Below, piece after piece: positions 8,702-15,444 of a stretch of DNA of 15,509 nucleotides (the stretch's first letter is position 1; every line of letters starts with the position of its first letter). The stretch is taken from assembly GCA_964420285.1 (NCBI GenBank), contig CAYQTE010000090.1, positions 1-15,509 of the forward strand. Direction: 5' to 3'. The stretch is from CAYQTE01 sp964420285 (lineage in GTDB: Bacteria > Planctomycetota > Phycisphaerae > Tepidisphaerales > Tepidisphaeraceae). A program made the translations under genes and the position numbers. A model generated the notes under the pieces. The model ran no database searches and had not been told where the DNA came from. It saw only the letters and a program-made list of their open reading frames with translations.

Positions 8702-8748
8702 CGCTCGAGCGGCCGGTTTCTTACAATAAGCTGACGCGGAAATTTCCG
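8702..8748. promoter_or_regulatory. Palindromes between sigma gene and moaA
   Basis: The 212-bp divergent space between the sigma start (8682) and moaA (8895) contains two perfect palindromes: CGCTCGAGCG (8702-8711) and the 12-bp CGGAAATTTCCG (8737-8748). The second has an AT-rich centre typical of dimeric repressor or activator sites. Both lie closer to the sigma gene, so they could control it. No protein can be assigned. Confidence 0.3.
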
Positions 8749-8842
8749 TTTTTCCAGGTCGGGCTCGCGTCGCCGGGGCATATCCCATCTTGACGCCGCA
8801 AAACCCGCCCGACCGCGCCGAGCAGAATTCCCAACTCCCAAC

Positions 8843-8876
8843 TGGATTCGCCGCCCGGCCGCGTCTATATCTATAT
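8843..8876 (+). promoter_or_regulatory. Weak candidate promoter for moaA
   Basis: An AT-rich island, CTATATCTATAT (8865-8876), in otherwise GC-rich DNA lies 19 nt before the moaA ATG. TATATC at 8866-8871 could serve as a -10 element. The best -35 at 17-nt spacing is TGGATT (8843-8848), a poor match. A tandem CCCAACT repeat (8830-8843) overlaps the -35 position. No molybdenum-cofactor riboswitch was recognised. Confidence 0.2.
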
Positions 8877-8894
8877 GGCCAAACGTCAAACTGC

Positions 8895-10010
8895 ATGCGC
8901 CTAACGGTACTTGAATACTCGACCCCGCGGAACCACGAATCGTTCGCGCCGGAAAACGGCCCGCGGTCGATCGCAGCCGTGCGCGTCCTGCGACTCAGCA
9001 TCACCGACCGCTGCAATTACCGCTGCGTCTATTGCATGCCCGAAGAGGGTGTGCCTTGGATTGACCATCACAACCTGCTCACCTTTGACGAAATCGCCCA
9101 CGTCGTCCGCGCCGCCATCGACGTCCACGGCATCCGACGCTTCAAGCTGACCGGCGGCGAGCCCACCGTCCGCCCGCACCTTGTCGATCTGGTTCGCATC
9201 CTCAAGAACATCGACGGCGTGGAAGATCTCTCCCTGACGACCAACGGCCAGTTGCTGCCGGAACTGGCCCGCCCGCTGCGCGACGCCGGACTGGATCGCG
9301 TCACCATCAGCATCGACTCGCTCGACCCGGCCAAGTTCCGCCGTATCACCCGCAGCGGCGATCTGGCCCGCGTGCTGCTGGGCCTGGACCGCTGTCTCGA
9401 TGTCGGCTTTGCCGGCGTGAAGATCAACTGCGTGACCATGCGCGGAACCAACGACGATGAGCTACCGGCGTTCGCCAGACTCACTCTCGACCGCGCCGTC
9501 ACCGTTCGATTCATCGAATACATGCCCCTGGGCGATGCGTCGCTCTTGCATCAGGCAATTCCTGCACCCATCGCAGAACCCGGCCCGGCCGGCGGTTGCG
9601 ATTCCCAGGATCGCGGACCCAATGCCCTTGTCCCCGAGGCCGAGGCTCGCCAGATTATCGAAGATCAATGCGGCCCGCTGGTTCCCGTCTCGCGCGACAG
9701 CGAACCGGGCGTCGGGCCGGCCGTCGTCTATCGCCTCGCCTTTGGCCACGCGCTCGGCCGGATCGGATTCATCAGTTCCATGTCCGCCCCCTTCTGCGCC
9801 ACCTGCAACCGCCTGCGTCTGACGGCCGACGGCGTGCTGCGCTCCTGCCTCTTCGACGGCGGCGAAATCGACATCCGCCCCATCCTGCGCGACGGTTCGC
9901 CGCATCACCTCACGCAAGACATCGCCGACGCCATGACCGCCTGCGTTCGCCTCAAGCCCGACCTCCACTCCGGCCGTGGCAACAAACAAATGAGCCGGAT
10001 TGGGGGGTAG
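8895..10010 (+). CDS. moaA: GTP 3',8-cyclase MoaA (molybdenum cofactor biosynthesis)
   Basis: This 371-aa radical SAM enzyme makes 3',8-cyclo-7,8-dihydro-GTP from GTP, the first step of molybdopterin synthesis. The N-terminal cluster motif CNYRCVYC supplies Cys40, Cys44 and Cys47. The family's LRLSITDRCN, KLTGGEPTVRPHL and SLTTNG stretches follow. The second [4Fe-4S] cluster is bound by Cys301, Cys304 and Cys318 (FCATCNRLRLTADGVLRSC). The protein ends in the conserved Gly-Gly (MSRIGG) required by MoaA, so it is complete even though the stop lies six bases before the assembly gap. The ATG at 8895 gives a normal N-terminus, though no Shine-Dalgarno is seen. The linker after FIEYMPLGD is about 25 residues longer than in E. 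coli. No other moa gene is in the window. Confidence 0.93.
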   Translation: MRLTVLEYSTPRNHESFAPENGPRSIAAVRVLRLSITDRCNYRCVYCMPEEGVPWIDHHNLLTFDEIAHVVRAAIDVHGIRRFKLTGGEPTVRPHLVDLVRILKNIDGVEDLSLTTNGQLLPELARPLRDAGLDRVTISIDSLDPAKFRRITRSGDLARVLLGLDRCLDVGFAGVKINCVTMRGTNDDELPAFARLTLDRAVTVRFIEYMPLGDASLLHQAIPAPIAEPGPAGGCDSQDRGPNALVPEAEARQIIEDQCGPLVPVSRDSEPGVGPAVVYRLAFGHALGRIGFISSMSAPFCATCNRLRLTADGVLRSCLFDGGEIDIRPILRDGSPHHLTQDIADAMTACVRLKPDLHSGRGNKQMSRIGG

Positions 10011-10015
10011 ACCTC
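9961..10015. repeat. 55-bp direct repeat, copy 1 (moaA 3' end)
   Basis: These 55 bases encode the last residues of moaA and its stop, and recur identically at 10116-10170 on the other side of the gap. Both ends of the unit read ACCTC. Exact identity that stops at the N block suggests a contig-overlap remnant rather than a biological repeat. Confidence 0.95.
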
Positions 10016-10115
10016 NNNNNNNNNNNNNNNNNNNNNNNNNNNNNNNNNNNNNNNNNNNNNNNNNNNNNNNNNNNNNNNNNNNNNNNNNNNNNNNNNNNNN
10101 NNNNNNNNNNNNNNN
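10016..10115. other. Assembly gap of 100 N
   Basis: Exactly 100 undetermined bases. The round length marks a scaffolding gap of unknown true size. The flanks carry the same 55-bp sequence, so the real gap may be zero or negative. Together with the flanks, the gene-free stretch 10011-10366 holds this gap, the second repeat copy, two hairpins and a possible promoter, and no coding region that I can support. Confidence 0.97.
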
Positions 10116-10170
10116 ACCTCCACTCCGGCCGTGGCAACAAACAAATGAGCCGGATTGGGGGGTAGACCTC
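10116..10170. repeat. 55-bp direct repeat, copy 2
   Basis: Identical to 9961-10015. The following bases (GACCTCGAATCCGGCCTGGA) loosely resemble the start of the unit again (GACCTCCACTCCGGCCGTGG), so a short degenerate tandem repeat could have confused the assembler. If the copies are merged and the gap removed, moaA is followed directly by the sequence at 10171. Confidence 0.95.
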
Positions 10171-10212
10171 GAATCCGGCCTGGAACAATACGCCCCGCCA
10201 CGCCAAAAAGAA

Positions 10213-10259
10213 ACGCCGCCCAAAAATGGGTGGCGTCGGGCCGGAGATGCTATCTCCGG
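10213..10259 (+). terminator. Two adjacent hairpins downstream of moaA
   Basis: The first hairpin pairs ACGCCGCCC (10213-10221) with GGGTGGCGT (10228-10236) around an AAAAAT loop: nine pairs, one G-U. Four bases later, CCGGAGAT (10241-10248) pairs perfectly with ATCTCCGG (10252-10259) around a 3-nt loop. A G-run and then five T (10270-10274) follow, too far away for a standard intrinsic terminator. This is a plausible transcription end for moaA, but it could also be a structured leader of the next gene. Confidence 0.4.
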
Positions 10260-10264
10260 GGGGG

Positions 10265-10292
10265 TTACCTTTTTGAACTCTTCGGATATTAT
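10265..10292 (+). promoter_or_regulatory. Possible promoter for the NYN gene
   Basis: TATTAT at 10287-10292 matches the -10 consensus in five of six positions. The -35 candidate at 16-nt spacing (TTACCT, 10265-10270) is poor. It lies about 75 bp before the NYN start and just after the hairpins. Confidence 0.25.
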
Positions 10293-10366
10293 CGCCCTTC
10301 GCTTGAGCTTTCAAGGCTTCGCGCTATTTGCCAACGGACCAGCCTCCACCAACTTCCCCAGTCCCC

Positions 10367-11010
10367 ATGCGCGTTGTAGCCTATGTTGACGGGTTCAATC
10401 TCTACTTCGGCCTTCGCGCGGCCCGGCTGAAACGCTTCTATTGGCTCGATATTCACAGCTGCTTTCCCGCAATTTGCTTCGGGCGAATCAGACGCTCGTC
10501 ATGGCCAAATATTTCACTAGCCGAATCTCCGGCCCGGCCAAGGGCGACACGTCTCCGGCCGCCGTGGCGATGGAGGAACGTCGGCTTCGCCAGTCGCTAT
10601 ATCTCGACGCGCTTGCTACGACCGGCGTTGGCATCATTGAGGGTCAATTCCTGGACAAGGGCGGACGCTGCCACACGTGCGGCGCGACATGGCCGAGTTT
10701 TGAGGAGAAGATGACCGATGTCAACATTGCCACCGAATTATTGACCGACGCGTTTACAGGCGTTTTTGACACTGCCTTGGTTGTGTCCGCCGACAGCGAT
10801 CTTGTGCCGCCGATTCGAGCGATTCGCCGTCATTCCCCGGCCAAGCGAGTTGTAGTCGTATTCCCGCCCAATCGCGCCAGCAAGGAACTGCGCGCCGCGG
10901 CCCATGCGAATTTCACTATCGGCCATGGCACGCTGGGCAAGAGCCAACTTCCGGATACGATCGCAACAATGGGTGGTTTCGTTTTCGCTCGCCCGGCGGC
11001 GTGGAAATGA
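10367..11010 (+). pseudogene. NYN-domain (DUF88/LabA-like) protein, frameshifted
   Basis: NYN proteins are PIN-like, metal-dependent putative RNases. The first frame starts at 10367 with MRVVAYVDGFNLYFGL (Asp8) and runs to about codon 30. The homology then continues one frame over, with LLSRNLLRANQTLVMAKYF, a CHTCGATW segment, the acidic EEKMTDVNIATELL helix and TALVVSADSDLVPPI, ending at 11010. These are the four acidic active-site blocks of the family. The frame change falls at about 10454-10460. Removing one CA from CACA there would restore YWLDIQLLSRNLL, which has the usual family spacing; a missing C is the alternative. No slippery heptamer was seen. It lies about 340 bp from the assembly gap, so a sequence error is as likely as a true pseudogene. 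The stop overlaps a possible ATG (11007) of the acyltransferase. Confidence 0.8.
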
Positions 11011-11066
11011 ACAACGGCAGCCGCCGGCCTTTTCTTCCCACCCGCCGATCCTACAATCGCCACCCG

Positions 11067-11996
11067 ATGGCCAAACGGCGTAACGATTTCATCGACCGGG
11101 CGCTCTATATCGGGCTGCGGCTGTTCGCGGCCATGCTGCATGTCCGGCCGATCGAGACCAATCTGTCCCTGATGCGGCGGGTCGGGTCGCTGGTTTATTT
11201 TGTGGACCGCCGGCACCGCCGACGCGCCCAGGCCAATCTGCGTTACAGCTTTCCGCACATGTCCGAGGCCCACCGCAACCGGCTGGCGCGGCACAGTCTT
11301 CAACAACTGGCCATGCTCTGCGCCGAGGTGCTCTTCACCACCCGGCTTATCCGCATCGACACCTGGCGACGGTATGTCGAGCTCAAGAACTTCCGCGAAA
11401 CCCTCGAACTTCTTATGGCCCGGCGGCAGGGACTCATCATGCTCACCGGCCATTATGGAAACTGGGAAATCCTTGGCTATGTGCTGGCGACGCTGGGATT
11501 CCAGACGACGACGGTGGCCCGGCCGCTGGATAATCCGTACGTCAGCGAATTTGTCTATGGCATGCGCACGCGGCGCGGACAGAGGATCGTGGACAAGACC
11601 GGGGCCATGTCGCAGATCGCCGAGGAACTGGCGCACGGCGGCGTGGTCTGCTTCGTGGCCGATCAAAACGCCGGCAGCAAGGGGTTATTCGTCAACTTTT
11701 TCGGCCGGCCCGCCAGCACCTACAAATCCATCGCGCTGTTGGCGATCGAATACAACGTTCCGATCGTGGTGGGTTATGCCCGGCGGATGGACAAGAGCTT
11801 CCGCTTTCAGATTTCCGCCCAGGACATCATCTATCCGGCCGACTGGAAAGATCGGCCGGATGCGGTCATGTATATCACGCAGCGTTACACCAGCGCCATT
11901 GAGGCGTTCGTGCGCGAAGACCCCAGTCAATACCTGTGGATTCACCGGCGTTGGAAATCCCGGCCAAAGGATGAACCGCCGGGGCTTTATGCATAG
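11067..11996 (+). CDS. LpxL/HtrB-like lipid A acyltransferase family protein
   Basis: This 309-aa inner-membrane-associated acyltransferase belongs to the lysophospholipid acyltransferase superfamily, whose LpxL/LpxM members add secondary acyl chains to lipid A precursors. The catalytic HX4E motif is HYGNWE (His129, Glu134). Other family blocks are RRAQANLRYSFP near residue 50, FVADQNAGSKGLFVNFFGRPA with the substrate-site FFG near 210-220, and the C-terminal QYLWIHRRWKSRP, where LpxL proteins have Y-W-H-R-R-W-K. The ATG at 11067 (MAKRRNDF) matches usual family length and N-terminus. An upstream ATG at 11007, overlapping the NYN stop as ATGA, would add 20 residues. Neither has a clear Shine-Dalgarno. 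The acyl donor and acceptor are unknown. It converges with the GH114-like gene, 23 bp away. Confidence 0.88.
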   Translation: MAKRRNDFIDRALYIGLRLFAAMLHVRPIETNLSLMRRVGSLVYFVDRRHRRRAQANLRYSFPHMSEAHRNRLARHSLQQLAMLCAEVLFTTRLIRIDTWRRYVELKNFRETLELLMARRQGLIMLTGHYGNWEILGYVLATLGFQTTTVARPLDNPYVSEFVYGMRTRRGQRIVDKTGAMSQIAEELAHGGVVCFVADQNAGSKGLFVNFFGRPASTYKSIALLAIEYNVPIVVGYARRMDKSFRFQISAQDIIYPADWKDRPDAVMYITQRYTSAIEAFVREDPSQYLWIHRRWKSRPKDEPPGLYA

Positions 11997-12019
11997 CGAG
12001 CGATCGCCGCATCGGCCGT

Positions 12020-13012
12020 TTACTGCGGATCATGCCCGGGGTTGATCGTCAGCCTGTCCAGCTCGCGATCGCTGGCGTACGGGATATATCCCCTGGCCCG
12101 CGCCTTGGCGTAGAAGTCGTCGATCAGCGGCTTTTGCGTGACGTAATCGATCACGAGCACGACTTTTCCCGCCGCCTTGAAGCGGTCCAGATCAGCCAGC
12201 GTGTCCCGGATATCCGCGGCCTTGTTCGCCTTGTTGCCGTCGTACCACGTATCCTCAGCGCCGATGCCGGTAACCACCTTCATGTAATCCGCATGTACGC
12301 CAAGCTCCGGGCAGTTCTGCGGAAACACCGCAAAATCCGGCCGGCCTTTGTCCACGCGGGCATACCGCGCCAGTTCCTTCACGAAATCGACCATCTCCTG
12401 CTCGGCGGACGCCCGGTTCAATTTGCCGTCGCCGTCCGGACTCCAGAACTCATAGGCGTCGATGATGTCCAGATACATCCCGTCGAACCCGGCCGCAACG
12501 ATCTTGTCGACGTACTGCTTGATGATCGCTTGCCAGGCCGGATCCCAATATTTCACCTTGTAGTTCCCCTTCCAGTCGGGATCTTCCGGCCCCAGCCAGC
12601 TTGGATTGGCAGTGCTGGGCTTACCGGCGTTCTTCTTGTCCCAGGTCGATTTCCAGTAAAATCGGTAATCCTCGGCTTCGCCGATGCTGAGATACGCCAG
12701 CACCTTCTTGGGGCTGCCGGGTCCATTCTGCATGAGATGCACTTGCTCGGGGGTGAACGGCTTTCCGTCCGCTCCCTCAGCCGCATCGCCGGAATAGTCA
12801 ATGACGACGGCATCAAAATGCGACGCCGCGATCCCGGCCGGATCGATGTTCTGGAGCTGATACAAGAAGCTATGCACATTTGCCCAGGTCATGGCGGGAT
12901 GAGTTGTCGCCGACTGCGTTGCCGGATTTGCGCCGCGAACGACCCGCCCCGCCGCCAGCCACGCCACGCCGATCAAGACCGTCGCCCAGAGGATCGCATG
13001 AAGTGATTTCAT
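12020..13012 (-). CDS. Secreted GH114/TM1410-type glycoside hydrolase-like protein
   Basis: This 330-aa exported protein is related to endo-alpha-1,4-polygalactosaminidase (GH114) and TM1410-type TIM-barrel proteins. A signal peptide occupies residues 1-28 (hydrophobic 6-22, probable cleavage after RGA), which supports the start at 13012 rather than the 42-codon upstream extension. The family motifs are present in order: VVIDYSGD (69-76), VLAYLSIGEAEDYR (104-117), YWDPAWQAII (155-164), FDGMYLDIIDAYEFW (176-190), VFPQNC (229-234), GAEDTWYDG (251-259) and LVIDYV (286-291). Asp and Glu residues in YLSIGEAEDYR and YLDIIDAYE are the likely catalytic or substrate-binding acids. The real substrate is unknown; in related bacteria this family has been linked to extracellular amino-sugar polymers. 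It is divergent from thrS across 290 bp. Confidence 0.85.
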   Translation of the reverse strand: MKSLHAILWATVLIGVAWLAAGRVVRGANPATQSATTHPAMTWANVHSFLYQLQNIDPAGIAASHFDAVVIDYSGDAAEGADGKPFTPEQVHLMQNGPGSPKKVLAYLSIGEAEDYRFYWKSTWDKKNAGKPSTANPSWLGPEDPDWKGNYKVKYWDPAWQAIIKQYVDKIVAAGFDGMYLDIIDAYEFWSPDGDGKLNRASAEQEMVDFVKELARYARVDKGRPDFAVFPQNCPELGVHADYMKVVTGIGAEDTWYDGNKANKAADIRDTLADLDRFKAAGKVVLVIDYVTQKPLIDDFYAKARARGYIPYASDRELDRLTINPGHDPQ

Positions 13013-13097
13013 AATCGCCCGATTGTCCGCCGGGCGACTGGCATTTTCAAATTGGGTGATGGGGATCGAATGCCGTTTTGGCGTCCGCGCCGCCGTA

Positions 13098-13127
13098 TTG
13101 ACGTTCGGCGTGGGGTCGTCGTATGCT
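13098..13127 (+). promoter_or_regulatory. Sigma70-type promoter of thrS
   Basis: TTGACG (13098-13103, five of six) is followed by an 18-nt spacer and TATGCT (13122-13127, four of six, including the three most important positions). Transcription would begin near 13134, giving a leader of about 170 nt before the thrS ATG at 13303. Confidence 0.5.
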
Positions 13128-13137
13128 TGCCGGCGCA

Positions 13138-13209
13138 ATGAGGTGGAGTGAAATGCACAACGTGGCGCCGGCCCGCTCGACGCGATGGATGCGAAATTCC
13201 GGGTGGTAA
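13138..13209 (+). CDS. Possible 23-aa leader ORF upstream of thrS
   Basis: An ATG at 13138 opens a 23-codon frame that stops at TAA (13207-13209), inside the T-box-like sequence. It contains three Trp codons and only one Thr codon, so it is not an obvious threonine-sensing leader peptide. No strong Shine-Dalgarno precedes it, and the predicted transcript start is only a few bases upstream. It is probably fortuitous. Confidence 0.12.
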   Translation: MRWSEMHNVAPARSTRWMRNSGW

Positions 13210-13235
13210 CACCGCACGTTGACGTTGTCAGTGAG

Positions 13236-13271
13236 CCGCCCGGTGTAGGACGCCGGGCGGTCTTGTTTTTT
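13236..13271 (+). terminator. Intrinsic terminator in the thrS leader
   Basis: CCGCCCGG (13236-13243) pairs perfectly with CCGGGCGG (13253-13260). Two inner pairs (T13244-G13252, G13245-C13251) extend the stem to ten and leave a 5-nt loop. TCTTGTTTTTT (13261-13271) follows at once. This is a textbook intrinsic terminator, placed 31 nt before the thrS start codon, so it must be conditional. It could not end the divergent GH114 gene, which is transcribed away from it. Confidence 0.8.
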
Positions 13272-13302
13272 GGAAAACGATTTCTCTTGAACCGAGGCGG
13301 AT

Positions 13303-15420
13303 ATGGCGGCGATTACCTTACCGGATGGAAGTGTGCGTGAACTGGCTGACGGCGCGACCGTCCGCGAACTGGCCGAGTCGATCGGCCGCGGGCTGGCCAA
13401 GGCGGCCATCGCGGGAAAAGTCGACGGCAAGCTCGTCGATCTCTCCCATAAGCTCGTCGGCGCGCATGCGGTTTCCATCATCACCGACCGCGACCCCGAC
13501 GGCCTGTTTGTCATGCGACACAGCACCGCCCACGTGCTGGCTCAGGCGCTGCGGCATCTTTACGGCCGGGAGGTGCAGTACACCATCGGCCCGGTCATCG
13601 AGGATGGGTTCTATTACGACTTCGAGCTTCCGGCCAATTTCAGTGCCGATGAATTGCCCAAGGTCGAAAAGGAAATGGCGAATATCGTCGCGGCCGATCT
13701 GGCGTTCACGCGATCGGATGTGCAAGTGCCCGCCGCTCGCGAAGCGCTGCACGGGGAGAACCAGCGTTACAAGGACGAGATTATGGACGAACTGGTCGCG
13801 GCCGGCGAGAGCACGGTCTCGACCTATCGCCAGGGCGACTTTCTGGATTTGTGCCGCGGTCCGCACGTTCCGTCGACGGGAAAGATCAAGGCGTTCAAAC
13901 TGCTGAGCGTGGCCGGGGCGTATTGGCGCGGCGACAGCAATCGCCAGCGGCTCACCCGCGTCTACGGCACGGCGTTTTTCGACAAGAAGGACCTGGATGC
14001 GCATCTGAAGCGCATCGAGGAGGCCCGCCAGCGCGATCATCGCGTGATCGGGCAGAAGCTCGGCCTTTTTTCATTGGACGATCAGGTTGGGCCGGGATTG
14101 ATTCTCTGGAAGCCCAAGGGCGCGCTGGTGCGAATGCTGCTCCAGCAATTCCTTCAACAGGAATTGTTCGCCCGCGGATACCAGATGGTCTTCACGCCGC
14201 ACATCGGGCGCGTCGAACTCTACAAGACCTCCGGCCACTATCCGTATTACAAGGAGAGCCAGTTTCCGCTGATCAAATTCAGCCGCGAGGGATCGTGGCC
14301 GCTTCTGGATGCGCTGGCGGAGTGGCGCGATACCGGCAAGCCGATGGCGATCGAGCGCGAGCGTGAGCTTGTCGCGGCCGCTGGAATCAAGGCGGAGGCG
14401 TATCCATGGAATGAAGCCGACCCGATGCGCCGCCACGCCATCGCCGCCGAACTGTGCCGCAGCGGCGAGGATTACCTGCTCAAGCCGATGAACTGTCCGC
14501 ACCACATCCGCATCTACGCCAGCGAGCCGCGCAGTTATCGCGATCTGCCTTTGCGCCTGGCGGAATTCGGGACGGTGTATCGCTATGAGCAATCGGGCGA
14601 GTTGTCCGGCATGACGCGCGTGCGCGGATTCACTCAGGATGATGCACACCTGTTCTGCACGCACGATCAGGTGAAGGGCGAATTCCGCTGGACGATCGAA
14701 CTGGTGCAGTTCGTCTTTAAGACGCTGGGATTCAGCGATGTGCAGATCCGCCTCAGCAAGAGCGACCCCAAGAGCGACAAATACGCCGGCAATCGCGAGG
14801 TATGGGATCGCGCCGAGACCGAGATCAAGGAGGTCTTGCAGGAGATGAACGTCCCGTTCGACGAGGCCGTCGGCGAGGCCGCATTTTACGGGCCGAAAGT
14901 CGATTTCCTGGTCCGCGATGTCATCGGCCGTAAGTGGCAACTGGGAACCGTGCAACTGGATTATGTGTTGCCGGAGCGGTTCAAGCTGGAGTTCATCGGC
15001 CCGGACAACCGCCCGCACCGGCCGGTGATGATCCACCGCGCCCCGTTTGGCAGTATGGAGCGGTTCATGGGCATCCTGATCGAGCAATTCGGCGGCGCGT
15101 TCCCGATGTGGCTGGCCCCGGTGCAGGCGGTGGTCATGTCCATCAGCGAGAAATTCAACGACTACGCGACCAAGGTGGCCGGCGAACTCAGCACGGCCGG
15201 CATTCGCGCGCAGAGCGATTTCAACGCGGACAAGATCGGGGCCAAGATCCGCCGTGCGACGCTGGATAAGATTCCGTACATGCTCATCATTGGGGAGAAA
15301 GAGCAGGCGGCAGGCGCGATTTCCGTCCGCACGCTGAGCGGCGAAGACCGAGGGCAACTGGCGCTGGCGGATTTCATCAAGCAGGCGAAAGAGGAGATCG
15401 ACACGCGCAAGGGGCGATGA
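13303..15420 (+). CDS. thrS: Threonyl-tRNA synthetase
   Basis: This 705-aa class II synthetase charges tRNA-Thr. The TGS domain occupies about residues 1-62. The editing/SAD region includes HSTAHVLAQAL (His/His zinc-type motif), DGFYYDF and the CRGPHVPSTG cysteine motif. The catalytic core has MNCPHH with zinc ligand Cys398, FTQDDAHLFC with His449, and MIHRAPFGSMERF with His578, matching E. coli Cys334, His385 and His511. The anticodon-binding domain covers about 600-700. The stretch between SGHYPYY and KPMNC is about 60 residues longer than in E. coli (roughly 327-390, charged and Ala-rich), an insertion near the active-site entrance. The ATG at 13303 has GAGG about six bases upstream. It is preceded by an attenuator leader, so expression is probably controlled by premature termination. 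The downstream gene lies outside the window. Confidence 0.97.
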   Translation: MAAITLPDGSVRELADGATVRELAESIGRGLAKAAIAGKVDGKLVDLSHKLVGAHAVSIITDRDPDGLFVMRHSTAHVLAQALRHLYGREVQYTIGPVIEDGFYYDFELPANFSADELPKVEKEMANIVAADLAFTRSDVQVPAAREALHGENQRYKDEIMDELVAAGESTVSTYRQGDFLDLCRGPHVPSTGKIKAFKLLSVAGAYWRGDSNRQRLTRVYGTAFFDKKDLDAHLKRIEEARQRDHRVIGQKLGLFSLDDQVGPGLILWKPKGALVRMLLQQFLQQELFARGYQMVFTPHIGRVELYKTSGHYPYYKESQFPLIKFSREGSWPLLDALAEWRDTGKPMAIERERELVAAAGIKAEAYPWNEADPMRRHAIAAELCRSGEDYLLKPMNCPHHIRIYASEPRSYRDLPLRLAEFGTVYRYEQSGELSGMTRVRGFTQDDAHLFCTHDQVKGEFRWTIELVQFVFKTLGFSDVQIRLSKSDPKSDKYAGNREVWDRAETEIKEVLQEMNVPFDEAVGEAAFYGPKVDFLVRDVIGRKWQLGTVQLDYVLPERFKLEFIGPDNRPHRPVMIHRAPFGSMERFMGILIEQFGGAFPMWLAPVQAVVMSISEKFNDYATKVAGELSTAGIRAQSDFNADKIGAKIRRATLDKIPYMLIIGEKEQAAGAISVRTLSGEDRGQLALADFIKQAKEEIDTRKGR

Positions 15421-15444
15421 CGATCGAACAAAATGCGATTGAAC

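Larger units (their letters stand above)
13134..13302 (+). promoter_or_regulatory. thrS attenuator leader, possible divergent T-box
   Basis: The leader ends in an intrinsic terminator before the coding region. Upstream, CCGGGTGGTAACACCGC (13199-13215) resembles the T-box consensus (AGGGUGGNACCGCG) with three extra bases. It contains UGGU, which would pair with a tRNA ending in ACCA. CCGGGTGG (13199-13206) can pair with the terminator 5' arm CCGCCCGG (13236-13243) over eight pairs with one G-U, so terminator and antiterminator are mutually exclusive. A T-box-like fold is also possible: CCGGG/CCCGG (13199-13203 with 13239-13243), a bulge, then GCACGT (13214-13219) with GTGAGC (13231-13236). A GC-rich hairpin (13129-13136 with 13165-13172) precedes it, though its 5' arm may start upstream of the transcript. 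No threonine specifier loop could be placed with confidence, so the T-box call is tentative, while attenuation is better supported. Confidence 0.4.

Noticed and set aside
8683..8889. 69-codon N-terminal extension of the sigma factor
   Set aside because: Region 2 starts normally after the Met at 8682. The extension is Arg-rich, lacks similarity to sigma N-termini and covers the divergent regulatory space.
8790..8894. Molybdenum-cofactor riboswitch before moaA
   Set aside because: The sequence upstream of moaA is short and shows none of the conserved structured elements of that motif that I could recognise.
10011..10170. A true duplication of the moaA C-terminus
   Set aside because: The copies are exactly identical, end at the N block and are 55 bp long, which fits a contig-overlap artefact better than biology.
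10454..10466. Programmed -1 ribosomal frameshift in the NYN gene
   Set aside because: No X-XXY-YYZ slippery heptamer is in frame and no downstream pseudoknot is evident. NYN genes are normally continuous.
10830..11666. 278-codon minus-strand frame across the NYN and acyltransferase genes
   Set aside because: It overlaps conserved motifs of two recognised families on the plus strand and has no recognisable domain.
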